41,101 bases of DNA from Patescibacteria group bacterium UBA6130 (GTDB lineage Bacteria; Patescibacteriota; Microgenomatia; UBA12405; UBA6130), in the NCBI GenBank assembly GCA_002428285.1, contig DIVO01000050.1, forward strand, positions 9,554-50,654, read 5' to 3'. The translations under genes and the position numbers were made by a program. Of this stretch, positions 24,851 to 32,266 are shown one piece after another (the first letter of the stretch is position 1; each line of letters begins with the position of its first letter). The notes under the pieces were generated by a model that searched no databases, was not told the DNA's origin, and was given only the letters and a program-made list of their open reading frames with translations.

Positions 24851-26047
24851 ATGAGTGAAACTGTTCCTTCAATTGGTGTTCCGCGCTCGGTTGTCGAATC
24901 TCCAGAATCCATAATAAAAAGTGAATCAGCTCCATTTGTTGGCTACCTCTTAGTTGAAAATCTAATTAAAGAAAGAATTATAGACGGGTCAATTTTATTT
25001 GAGCCATCGGAAGAAAATAAAGAAAGAACAGCTGTTGTAGTTGAGAAAGTAATGTCAGAGTCTAATAAATCTTTAATTGAGCCGATTGAAATTACCGAAG
25101 ACTTCGAAGTCATAGAACAAAAAGGTAAAAAAATTCTTGCCGACTACATTACAGATTTATCCGTTAGGGAGATTATTTCGGATAACATTATTACTTTAAC
25201 CAGTCGAATAACAAGAGCAGAAGATATCAGGGTCTTACAAGGCGAGGGGGGCATAAATTATGATTCCAGAGCAGATAGTGGTAGGTTTGCAGATGAAGAC
25301 GGAAACAATTTTATTGAAATCTCATTTGGAAAAGATATCTTAGGTAATAGGATGACTTACTATAGTAAAATATTAAATAGCCTTGGAGTTAAAACTGACC
25401 AGGGTGCTCTTCTCGAGATGGCTTTAGCTTCAATTATTGGTCACGAATGGTCACACTCTGTTCAAAGAGCTGTTAAGACTGATTTGGCACTCAAGCTCGA
25501 AGCGGATGGAAGATATAGCGAATCCCTTGACGACGATTTAAGTGTTAGCCAAATATCAAGAACTTTACTTTTTAGAGTCGCTACTAGGGTTGTATCTGAA
25601 ACGGGGGTAATAACCGATTTAAAGCCGGCAGATCAAGAAGAGGTAGATAGCGAGAGATTTGCTACTGGATTTGAGTGGGATGCGGCCACTAGCGTTTTAA
25701 GAAGAAGAGGATTTTCTGAAGAAATTACAAATGGTTTCAGACAAAAAATAATTAAAGACGCTGAGAAAAGACTTGATGGTATGAAAAGCTTCTTTACTTG
25801 CCTACAGAATCTGGGCATTGATTTAGACGATATTCCCACTGTTTGTATGAACGCAAGACTAGCCCTAAGGTCCTACAATATTTCCATTCCAGATATAATT
25901 CCTCGACTTTGGTCGGATGTGGGTTACGAAGCCGGCTACACAACTAATGAATTAAAAGAAATTCTTACTTTAAGTGAGCAAGAAGCCAGCCGTGCTGACC
26001 TTTTTAATCAAATAATCGAGATGAGAGAAAAAGAAACCGAATATTAA
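24851..26047 (+). CDS. Putative zinc metallopeptidase (HEXXH protein)
   Basis: A 398-residue soluble protein, unrecognised as a whole. His198-Glu-Trp-Ser-His202 (IIGHEWSHSVQ) is a HEXXH zinc-binding and catalytic motif preceded by a hydrophobic helix, as in gluzincin peptidases. About 65 residues later EEVDSERFATGFEWDA provides Glu264/Glu268 as a possible third ligand, reminiscent of the ExxxxFA segment of ImmA/IrrE-like peptidases. No signal peptide, so it likely acts in the cytoplasm. An extended -10 (TGATATTAT, 24836-24844) ends 6 nt from the ATG, suggesting a leaderless transcript. Intact among relics; isolated, with no obvious HTH partner. Confidence 0.7.
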   Translation: MSETVPSIGVPRSVVESPESIIKSESAPFVGYLLVENLIKERIIDGSILFEPSEENKERTAVVVEKVMSESNKSLIEPIEITEDFEVIEQKGKKILADYITDLSVREIISDNIITLTSRITRAEDIRVLQGEGGINYDSRADSGRFADEDGNNFIEISFGKDILGNRMTYYSKILNSLGVKTDQGALLEMALASIIGHEWSHSVQRAVKTDLALKLEADGRYSESLDDDLSVSQISRTLLFRVATRVVSETGVITDLKPADQEEVDSERFATGFEWDAATSVLRRRGFSEEITNGFRQKIIKDAEKRLDGMKSFFTCLQNLGIDLDDIPTVCMNARLALRSYNISIPDIIPRLWSDVGYEAGYTTNELKEILTLSEQEASRADLFNQIIEMREKETEY

Positions 26048-26292
26048 TTATAAATTCTATATTTCTTCATCAAATACATTTAAAACCGGCTCCAAAATCG
26101 TTCTATCCGAACAGAGGTACGAAAATTCAGAACTCTTACAACAGGACAGTAAGCAGGAATAATCATTTTAAGAGAAGGTGTAAACTTATTACACATTCCA
26201 AGTGTTTGTCTTATCTATATTGGTAAATTTTACTACAACTCGACAATGATCGGCTTAGATAGTACAATTATAAGATTGAAAGGAGGCAAAAT

Positions 26293-26490
26293 ATGAAAGG
26301 AACAATTAAAACAAAAACAGATAAAGGATTCGGATTTATTTCTCGTGAAGGAGAGGAAAAGGATCTTTTTTTCCACTCTAATGATTTGAGTGGTGTTACG
26401 TTTGACGAGCTTCAAGTAGGAGCAGTCGTTGAGTTTGATGTTGTAGAAGGTGACAAGGGTTCAGCTGCAAAAAATGTAAAACTCGCCTAA
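26293..26490 (+). CDS. Cold shock protein (CspA family)
   Basis: A 65-residue OB-fold RNA chaperone. RNP1 KGFGFI (11-16) and RNP2 LFFHS (25-29) are both present, together with the usual GDKGSAAKNV near the end. It melts RNA structure and binds single-stranded nucleic acid. A near-perfect Shine-Dalgarno AAAGGAGG sits 7 nt before the ATG, and an intrinsic terminator follows, so it is a monocistronic unit. The upstream 200 nt contain no other gene and may form a cold-responsive leader. Full length for the family. Confidence 0.95.
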   Translation: MKGTIKTKTDKGFGFISREGEEKDLFFHSNDLSGVTFDELQVGAVVEFDVVEGDKGSAAKNVKLA

Positions 26491-26510
26491 TAACGTTAAT
26501 TGAACGATAC

Positions 26511-26540
26511 AAAAAGCCTCGCTTTATGCGGGGCTTTTTA
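26511..26540 (+). terminator. Intrinsic terminator of csp
   Basis: AAAAAGCCTCGC pairs with GCGGGGCTTTTT around a short TTTAT loop, with G-T and flanking A-T pairs, and ends in a T run. It lies 20 nt after the csp stop codon. Confidence 0.85.
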
Positions 26541-26659
26541 AGTTTTGGCAGAATAGAGACATGAATAGGTAAATCTGTAGGTAGGGTAAGTTATAAAACA
26601 ACTTCCAGGTGCGGTTGGTTTACACCTGCCCATGGATGAACTTAAATCGTTCAAGATCT

Positions 26660-26990
26660 TGTGCCAAATGTTTTATTTCTTCCAGCCTCTTTGTTGAAGT
26701 TGGCTAATAAACCTAAAATCCTCAAAAACCTTGAAAATAAGTACAAATTGACTGGTTATCTTTACCCTTACTAGAAACAAGTTTTGCTTAATTATTAACA
26801 AGCAAATTTCTATTAGGATTGTTTATATTAACCTTACGATCCCCGAGCTTAGGTTGACGAGAGGGTAAAGCTATTTTATTAAAGGGCTCTTTATCCACTC
26901 AAGTTGGACTTTTTTGTCCTTTAACTCTAAGTTAATTAATCTGAATATCTTTGAGAGATAACCCTTCTTTTTCCTGTTTAAGCGTTGATA
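26660..26990 (-). pseudogene. Degraded serine recombinase 3' remnant
   Basis: Reverse-strand pieces in shifting frames read LRLINLELKDKKVQLEWIK, then EPFNKIALPSRQPKLGDRKV and NIN, then FVLIFKVFEDFRFI. The first two match the remnant at 20120 in order (LELKGKKVQFNWLNPFNKIA), and the later ones match the remnant at 24.7 kb (EDRNVNI...IIKVFSNFRLV). At DNA level 26868-26935 and 20266-20336 are visibly alike. It is thus the same kind of recombinase tail with at least two frameshifts and stops. Confidence 0.65.
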
Positions 26991-27014
26991 CTCTGGCTAA
27001 AATTACAGCTTTGG

Positions 27015-27697
27015 TTATACTGAAAAAGCGTTTCCTTTACCTAAATTGCATTTTTGGCATTTAGTTTCTAGGTTTTCAAGTATTGTTTCGCCTCCTTTTG
27101 ACCAAGGTATTATATGGTCAACGTGTAGCTCAACACCTTTTTCCTTCATAGGGCTTCTTCCGCATTTTGAACAAGTAAAACCATCACGCATTAAGATACG
27201 AAATCTAAGCCTGTCTGAAATATCTCTGGTTGTTTTATGCTTTATTTCTTTTTTAATATTTTGTTTTTCTTTTTTATTAGGCTTAGGCAATTCAGTGTTT
27301 GGCCCATCTTTATTGATATATTTAACAAACTCTTTTAGTGCTTTTGTCCAACTCCCAAAATGATATTCGTATGCACCAGCAACAAATTTTGAGAGTGGTT
27401 TTTTCATTTCTCTATATTTTGGTTGTCTTCCAAGCTTCATCCAAACTTCCTCAAGGTTTCTAAAATATTCTTCCAATGAAATACCTAGGTTTCGGCTTTT
27501 CTTTAGCCCAGCCTTTTTTAATGTTTTCAGCCAACCTCCAAACCTTCTTGAGAGAGTAGATGAGTGAAATTTGCCATTAGAATTGTATTCTTCCGCAGTT
27601 ACGTATCTTTATCCAGAAGTTTTGAAACTCTGATTAAATCGTTAATAAGTTCATTATTTGTCACATTTCTATGATAATCAGTAAGCTCAAATTTCAT
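27015..27697 (-). pseudogene. HNH endonuclease with homing-associated repeats, frameshifted
   Basis: The open 3' part (27015-27476) has repeats (VWMKLGRQPKYREM, YEYHFGSWTKALKEF) followed by an HNH domain: CSKC, ELHVDHIIPWSKGG, NLETKCQKCN. Upstream, the same strand from ATG 27697 reads MKFELTDYHRNVTNNELIND to KLLDKDT, then a one-base loss near 27601-27605 moves the frame. Downstream of it, VTAEEYNSNGKFHSSTLSRR and FGGWLKTLKKAGLKKSRNLG lead straight into the HNH piece. The restored protein is about 227 residues and matches a family I know in Patescibacteria. The ATG overlaps the preceding gene's TGA by 4 nt. A shorter HNH product from an internal start may persist. Confidence 0.8.
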
Positions 27698-28119
27698 TTT
27701 TTATTTTTTTCGTCTATCCAAGACCAAATTGAAAACAAAACAATAAGAATGATGCCTGAAACGATAGGTAAACTTAAAATTGAGGGGGCAGTAAAAAGAA
27801 TAAGAATGACAGTGACATGATTATCGCCTTTAACATTTGAGTTTTTGTCTATTCCCATCAATTTCCCAAACAACTTGGGGATTAAGTAAAGGCAGATTAA
27901 TACTACTGGGAATGCAAAGATAAAGTATTGCTGGTGAGTGATGCCAAAAGTAGTTGAGAAAAAATTAGATAAGTAGTAGTCCCACGGCTGAGTGGTGCGA
28001 AAAGCCTCAAAATTCTTTTGAAAAAGAATGACTCTGATCCAATTAAACGAGGTAAAACCTGCAAGTATCAAGTAGAGGATGATAAATGGGATTTTGGCAA
28101 TTCTGGCATTTATACCCAT
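27694..28119 (-). CDS. Polytopic membrane protein, unknown
   Basis: A 141-residue protein with about four hydrophobic segments (roughly 9-31, 62-80, 104-120 and 122-134) and a short Lys-rich C-terminus (WIDEKNKK). Between the first two helices is an aromatic polar loop (FEAFRTTQPWDYYLSNFF). No motif is recognised. Its stop overlaps the start of the HNH gene by 4 nt, so the two were one operon, with the membrane protein first. A link such as immunity is conceivable but not supported by sequence. Confidence 0.6.
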   Translation of the reverse strand: MGINARIAKIPFIILYLILAGFTSFNWIRVILFQKNFEAFRTTQPWDYYLSNFFSTTFGITHQQYFIFAFPVVLICLYLIPKLFGKLMGIDKNSNVKGDNHVTVILILFTAPSILSLPIVSGIILIVLFSIWSWIDEKNKK

Positions 28120-28165
28120 ACTTTATTTATACAACTTTTGGGGATAAAAAGCTGGGAGAGGAGGG

Positions 28166-28300
28166 TTAAAAGTTTAGGAATCGGTTGATTTCCTTGTTCG
28201 TAAATTCAGGGTATTCCAGGTAGTTTGCCCAGTCTGTTCGTCGAAAAACATACCATCGTTCGAGCATGAGTAGATTTATACTTGAAGTTGAAAAAGCCAA
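28166..28300 (-). pseudogene. Short minus-strand remnant
   Basis: A start-less open frame reading LAFSTSSINLLMLERWYVFR, then TDWANYLEYPEFTNKEINRF before TAA. It occupies the gap between a membrane-protein gene and the XRE/DUF2975 pair. The WYVF..TDW...LEYPEF pattern could be the extreme C-terminus of another recombinase, in line with the other minus-strand remnants. Weak evidence. Confidence 0.3.
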
Positions 28301-28318
28301 TTAGTATCCAATATAACC

Positions 28319-28534
28319 TTAAGAGTTTTTGTCACTTCTATATTCTATAATATCCCCAGGTTGGCAATCTAAGGCTTTGCATATAGCTCCAAGTGTTGAA
28401 AAGCGGATAGCTTTTGCTTTTCCATTTTTCAAGATGGATAAATTAGCCATCGTTATTCCGACTTTTTCAGTCAATTCAGTGACACTCATTTTCCGTTTAG
28501 CCAGCATTACATCAATATTTATGATTATTGCCAT
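28319..28534 (-). CDS. XRE/YozG-like helix-turn-helix regulator
   Basis: A 71-residue Cro/C1-type HTH protein: MSVTELTEKVGITMANLSILKNGKAKAIRFSTLGAI gives the HTH, followed by CKALDCQPGDIIEY, the typical YozG-like ending. It lies 9 nt downstream of the DUF2975 gene, with AAGGA six bases before its ATG. Pairs of DUF2975 membrane proteins with YozG-like regulators are widespread, and this pair follows that pattern. It likely autoregulates the pair, perhaps in response to membrane state. Confidence 0.9.
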   Translation of the reverse strand: MAIIINIDVMLAKRKMSVTELTEKVGITMANLSILKNGKAKAIRFSTLGAICKALDCQPGDIIEYRSDKNS

Positions 28535-28543
28535 GGTGGTTCC

Positions 28544-29020
28544 TTATACTGTTAAATCGTTTTCTAATTTGATATCCACAGCATTTTGTAAAAGTTTTTC
28601 AAAGATTGCAGTAGCAGTAGCAATTACTATGGAAATGAGAATAGCCACTAATCCCATCATTGTTGGACCGGCAGTATCATCTCCTTGAGCCACAACTCGA
28701 ATATAAATAATAGCAACTATCAGAAAACCAGTAGTAACTAGTACACAATATTTTATATTCCTGACCGTATTGATAACTGTTTGGGAAAAAATTTTATTTT
28801 TATCAACATAATCTAGTAACTTAATGGCTTGATAGAGTGCCACGAAAAAGGGAATAGTTGCTATATAAGCATAGATAATAAATGGATCTGTATAAACACC
28901 TATAAGATCCAAGTTAGCGGCTCTTCCTTCTGTCTGAGGGAATCGAATCATAATGCCCAGTGTGACCACGGCAATAAATAAAATGACAATTTTTAGAAAT
29001 AAAGTTGAACTTCGTTTCAT
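28544..29020 (-). CDS. DUF2975 family four-helix membrane protein
   Basis: A 158-residue protein with four membrane helices (about 8-24, 49-64, 91-109 and 121-139). YQAIKLLDYVDKNKIFSQ, between helices 2 and 3, is the family hallmark (KLL..id.n..FS...). It is the membrane partner of the XRE regulator that follows. The role is unknown; by analogy with other regulator/membrane pairs it may sequester or sense for the regulator. The upstream interval (29021-29161) is AT-rich and shared with a divergent XRE gene. Confidence 0.85.
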   Translation of the reverse strand: MKRSSTLFLKIVILFIAVVTLGIMIRFPQTEGRAANLDLIGVYTDPFIIYAYIATIPFFVALYQAIKLLDYVDKNKIFSQTVINTVRNIKYCVLVTTGFLIVAIIYIRVVAQGDDTAGPTMMGLVAILISIVIATATAIFEKLLQNAVDIKLENDLTV

Positions 29021-29161
29021 ATAAAAGTATTCTACTTAAATATTTATTGATTGTCAATATATTATTATTGTTATTCGTTATATGGAGGATGAAAGCTAGT
29101 TACGAAGTTTAAAAAGATGTTTAAAAACTAAAATTGGAATAAAAATACTTGATCTTACACC

Positions 29162-29449
29162 TTGATAATTAACAATCTCCTATCTTCGCAGGTTGGATCA
29201 ATTAGCATTTCTAAAACTTTAATTTCAGAGAGCCTACCTCTTAAAAACAAGCTTAAAGTTTTTCGGGCAATGCATAATTTAACTCAAGAACAATTAGCTG
29301 AAAAAATCGGCGTTAGTAGGCAAACGGTAATTGCCATTGAGAGTGATAAGTATCTGCCATCTTTAGGCTTAGCTTTTAAGATTGCTCATCTTTTTGAAGT
29401 TAAAATTGAGGAAATTTTTATTTATAAAGGAGGCAAAGATGAAGATTAA
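29162..29449 (+). CDS. XRE-family helix-turn-helix regulator
   Basis: The core KLKVFRAMHNLTQEQLAEKIGVSRQTVIAIE is a classical Cro/C1 HTH, ending in the FEVKIEEIFIYK segment typical of the YgzD/XRE_N family (about 68 residues). The annotated TTG start at 29162 adds about 25 atypical residues. The real start may be closer to LPLKNKLKVF, but no ATG is available there, so it remains uncertain. Its 3' end overlaps the following HEAT-repeat membrane protein by 11 nt. It is divergent from the DUF2975/XRE pair. Confidence 0.85.
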   Translation: MIINNLLSSQVGSISISKTLISESLPLKNKLKVFRAMHNLTQEQLAEKIGVSRQTVIAIESDKYLPSLGLAFKIAHLFEVKIEEIFIYKGGKDED

Positions 29450-29837
29450 AGGTACAAAGCAAAAGCTTGCTTATCTTTTTGCTATTGGTATCAGTGTTTT
29501 TCTTTTATTCTTTTTTGTGACTTGTGTTTGGATTGGATATGATGCCAAAAAAATATGTCAGGAAGCGAAGTGGGAGTATAAAAAGACAGATTGCGTTGAG
29601 GCGCTTATTGACACGCTTGATGATGAGAACCAGGGTTATAGAACGAGAAACCATGCAATTTGGGCATTAGGTCAGTTTGGTGATAGCAGAGCCTTGCCTG
29701 TGCTTGAAAAGTATTATACTGGTGATATTCCCGATAGAGAGCCTTTAGATGATGTGATTAGTCAGTATGAATTGAAAAAAGCCATAAATCTTGCCAATGG
29801 CGGATTAAATATTTCTTCTTGGGTATGGAGATACTGA
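29439..29837 (+). CDS. Membrane-anchored HEAT-repeat protein
   Basis: A 132-residue protein with one N-terminal membrane helix (about residues 10-30, LAYLFAIGISVFLLFFFVTC). The soluble part carries paired Cys (KICQEAKWEYKKTDCVEAL) and a PBS-lyase-type HEAT repeat (RNHAIWALGQFGDSRALPVLEKYY), which mediates protein binding. The start is fixed by AAAGGAGG 7 nt before ATG 29439. This lies within the end of the XRE gene, so the two are translationally linked. A regulator plus membrane sensor arrangement, like its divergent neighbours. Confidence 0.8.
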   Translation: MKIKGTKQKLAYLFAIGISVFLLFFFVTCVWIGYDAKKICQEAKWEYKKTDCVEALIDTLDDENQGYRTRNHAIWALGQFGDSRALPVLEKYYTGDIPDREPLDDVISQYELKKAINLANGGLNISSWVWRY

Positions 29838-29960
29838 AAGAAAATACTCTATGTTAATTGTATTTTATAGTTTAGGTAGTAAGCAAAACCGGTAGTTTGG
29901 TGCTAGAATTATTTTTATGATGGTAATTGATGTTTATATTGTCAGCCAGGTGAGCGAATC

Positions 29961-30896
29961 ATGAAATCATTAGTTACCGGCGCATTTGGGCAAATCGGCA
30001 CTGAGCTTGTTCCGGCACTTCAATCGCGGTGGGGAAAGAAGAATGTCATTGCTTTAGGCAATGTACACATACCAAAAGACTTTGATGGGATTGTTGAGAT
30101 CGGCAGGTTGCCAGACAAAAAACTTCTTGAGTCGATCATAAAAAAACACAAGATTGATACTATTTTTCATCTTGTTTCACTGTTATCAGCAAAGGGTGAG
30201 GTCGATCCAAGCCTAACTTGGGATGTTAATGTAGGAAGTTTAAAAGACGTTCTTGATCTTGCCAAAGATTTTCGCCTTAAGGTGTTTTGGCCAAGTTCTA
30301 TTGCCGCTTTTGGACCAACTACTCCCAGACAGAATACTCCTCAGCATACAATACTTGAGCCAACCACCATGTATGGAGTTACGAAGGTTGCTGGTGAACT
30401 ATTGTGTCAATATTATTTTCTTAAAAATAAGGTTGATGTTCGAAGTGTCCGCTATCCCGGTCTAATTAGCTGGAAAGCTGAACCCGGAGGCGGAACGACT
30501 GATTTTGCGGTTGCAGTTTTTTATGAAGCGATTAAAAATGGCACCTATGACTGTTTTGTCCAAGAAGATACAGTTTTACCAATGATGTATATGGATGACG
30601 CTATCCGTGGCACCTTGGAGCTTATGGACGCACCAAAGGAAAAAATAACTATTCATACGAGTTATAATTTTGCGGCAATGAGCTTTAGTGCCGGTGATCT
30701 GGTGAAGGAAATCCAAAAGCATTTAAAGTTAAAAGTAAAATATCTTCCGGATCATCGTCAATTAATTGCTAATTCATGGCCTCAATCAATTGATGATAAG
30801 CAGGCTCGGCATGATTGGGGTTGGCGGCCGCAGTTTGATCTTGAGAGAATGGTTAAGGTGATGATAAATGAATTGGAAAATAAATTAAAAGTCTGA
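29961..30896 (+). CDS. NAD-dependent L-threonine 3-dehydrogenase, epimerase (SDR) type
   Basis: A 311-residue extended short-chain dehydrogenase. The Rossmann motif is VTGAFGQIG (5-13). The active site is Ser112 with Tyr138-x3-Lys142 (MYGVTK). The stretches AAFGPTTPR, RYPGLISW, PGGGTTDFAV, LPMMYMDDAI, SYNFAAMSFS, ANSWPQSIDD and HDWGWRPQFDL are diagnostic of the epimerase-like threonine dehydrogenases, which oxidise L-threonine to 2-amino-3-ketobutyrate with NAD. A plain UDP-sugar epimerase is unlikely given these. No partner 2-amino-3-ketobutyrate ligase (kbl) lies next to it, so the pathway partner must be elsewhere or the substrate may differ. Confidence 0.88.
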   Translation: MKSLVTGAFGQIGTELVPALQSRWGKKNVIALGNVHIPKDFDGIVEIGRLPDKKLLESIIKKHKIDTIFHLVSLLSAKGEVDPSLTWDVNVGSLKDVLDLAKDFRLKVFWPSSIAAFGPTTPRQNTPQHTILEPTTMYGVTKVAGELLCQYYFLKNKVDVRSVRYPGLISWKAEPGGGTTDFAVAVFYEAIKNGTYDCFVQEDTVLPMMYMDDAIRGTLELMDAPKEKITIHTSYNFAAMSFSAGDLVKEIQKHLKLKVKYLPDHRQLIANSWPQSIDDKQARHDWGWRPQFDLERMVKVMINELENKLKV

Positions 30897-31034
30897 ATTT
30901 AAACGATCAAACTCCCTCAGAATCATGATTAATTAACTATGATTAAAGAAATCAGAAATATTAACTGCCTTTTATGCTAACCAAAAATCCTTATATTAAA
31001 TTTAAAATTTAAAGTTTTAACAAATTGGTTTGTA

Positions 31035-31574
31035 TTATTCTTCAGACATACTTTCCAGTTGTTGTATTTGCTCTTCTGATAAATTACCCGACATTGCATC
31101 GTCAACGTCTATAAAATTAATGTTGGGTGGTGGTGAAAAAGTAGATGGTGAAACTAATGTTGGTGAGCAATTAACATTTTCTGCCAATTGGCTTGGATCC
31201 ATTCCCGGAAACAAACCCTCATCTGTTGTCTCAAAGCACATTTTAAAACCAGAAGTATCACCCTCTTGCCAAGACCACATACAGCTTTCTTTAATTAATA
31301 CATTGGACATTTTCCGATCCATTTTTATCTGTCCGATATATTGGTTTCCCTGAATTATTCCAGCCACTGTTCCTTGTTCTTCATCGCTCTCAACTATGCT
31401 TCTACATTTCAAAGGAGTATTTTTTAAGATTGCATCTTTGAAGCTTATGGCTGAAGTCAATGGGTTTTCATCTGTTCCTGTGTTTTCTATTGGGTTTAAA
31501 TTTTTATTTTTTGTAATTAAAAAAACACCAGCTAGCAGAAATATGGGAATTATGATTATTAAATATTTTTTCAA
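31035..31574 (-). CDS. Anchored exported protein, unknown
   Basis: About 179 residues with an N-terminal signal anchor (KKYLIIIIPIFLLAGVFLI). An exported domain follows with Cys residues near 60, 101, 116 and 139 that could form disulfides, and a Pro/Ser-rich linker (SPSTFSPPPN) leads to an acidic C-terminus (SEEQIQQLESMSEE). The frame is open to GTG 31583, but GAGGTGATC, nearly perfectly complementary to the 16S 3' end, lies just upstream of TTG 31574. I therefore choose TTG. It belongs to the family of small exported Patescibacteria proteins of unknown role. Confidence 0.7.
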   Translation of the reverse strand: MKKYLIIIIPIFLLAGVFLITKNKNLNPIENTGTDENPLTSAISFKDAILKNTPLKCRSIVESDEEQGTVAGIIQGNQYIGQIKMDRKMSNVLIKESCMWSWQEGDTSGFKMCFETTDEGLFPGMDPSQLAENVNCSPTLVSPSTFSPPPNINFIDVDDAMSGNLSEEQIQQLESMSEE

Positions 31575-31748
31575 TTCGATCACCTCATTTCAAATAAAAA
31601 TATAATACTAATTTTAAATTATCGTAACGGAGTATCTAAAATCATCTTTTGTTTGAAATTAACCATTCTTCTTTCAGCTAATTTTCAAGTTTCTTAGTTA
31701 TCATTTTTATATTAAACAAAAATATTTAAGAAAGGGGGTGAAAAAAAT

Positions 31749-32129
31749 ATGAATAAAAAATCAACATTACTCGGAACAACAGCTTTAGTTTTAGGCGCTT
31801 TGATAATGAGTCCTACAATAATTGGTGCTTATCAAGGTGATCCTAATGTCCAGGGTCCAAATTGTACGCCTGAAAGACATGAGGCAATGGAACAAGCTTT
31901 TGATAATAATGATTATAACTCTTGGAAAGAGCTGATGTCAGGAAAGGGTAGGGTTTCTCAGGTAATTACCGAAGAAAACTTTGCCAGATTTTCTGAAGCG
32001 CATAAATTAGCTCAAGAAGGCAAGATCGAAGAAGCAAAACAAATCAGACAAGAGCTTGGTCTCGGATTAGGTAGTCGCAATGGTTCAGGTGATGGACAAG
32101 GGAATAAGGGACAAGGATGGAATAGATAA
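31749..32129 (+). CDS. Secreted small protein, unknown
   Basis: A 126-residue protein with a signal peptide (KKSTLLGTTALVLGALIMSP, cleavage probably after IIGA near residue 27). The mature part is helical and polar (ERHEAMEQAFDNNDYNSWKE, then EEAKQIRQELG) and ends in a Gly/Asn/Gln-rich flexible tail (SRNGSGDGQGNKGQGW). The helical part resembles small DUF-type periplasmic helical-hairpin proteins. The Shine-Dalgarno AAAGGGGGTGA is strong. A terminator hairpin follows. First of three consecutive exported proteins on this strand. Confidence 0.75.
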   Translation: MNKKSTLLGTTALVLGALIMSPTIIGAYQGDPNVQGPNCTPERHEAMEQAFDNNDYNSWKELMSGKGRVSQVITEENFARFSEAHKLAQEGKIEEAKQIRQELGLGLGSRNGSGDGQGNKGQGWNR

Positions 32130-32141
32130 AAGATCGGAAAG

Positions 32142-32181
32142 ACGCCAATCCTCATAGCTATAGATATGAGGATTTTGGCGT
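32142..32181 (+). terminator. Stem-loop terminator after the secreted protein
   Basis: ACGCCAA (32142-32148) pairs with TTGGCGT (32175-32181), and CCTCAT (32150-32155) with ATGAGG (32166-32171), leaving a small internal loop. It is stable but followed only by GTATTTAATAA rather than a pure T run, so termination is likely but not certain. Confidence 0.6.
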
Positions 32182-32266
32182 GTATTTAATAAATTATAAT
32201 AATTGCCATAGAAAGTTTAATGCGTTATATTTAAAAAAAGTATTTTAAAAAAGGAGGTGAAAAAAT

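Noticed and set aside
16000..28500. CRISPR array or cas genes near the type I RM system
   Set aside because: No regularly spaced direct repeats and no Cas signature were found; the repeats seen are hairpins or gene remnants.
29961..30896. UDP-glucose 4-epimerase
   Set aside because: The segments PGGGTTDFAV, LPMMYMDDAI and ANSWPQSIDD match epimerase-type threonine dehydrogenases rather than GalE.
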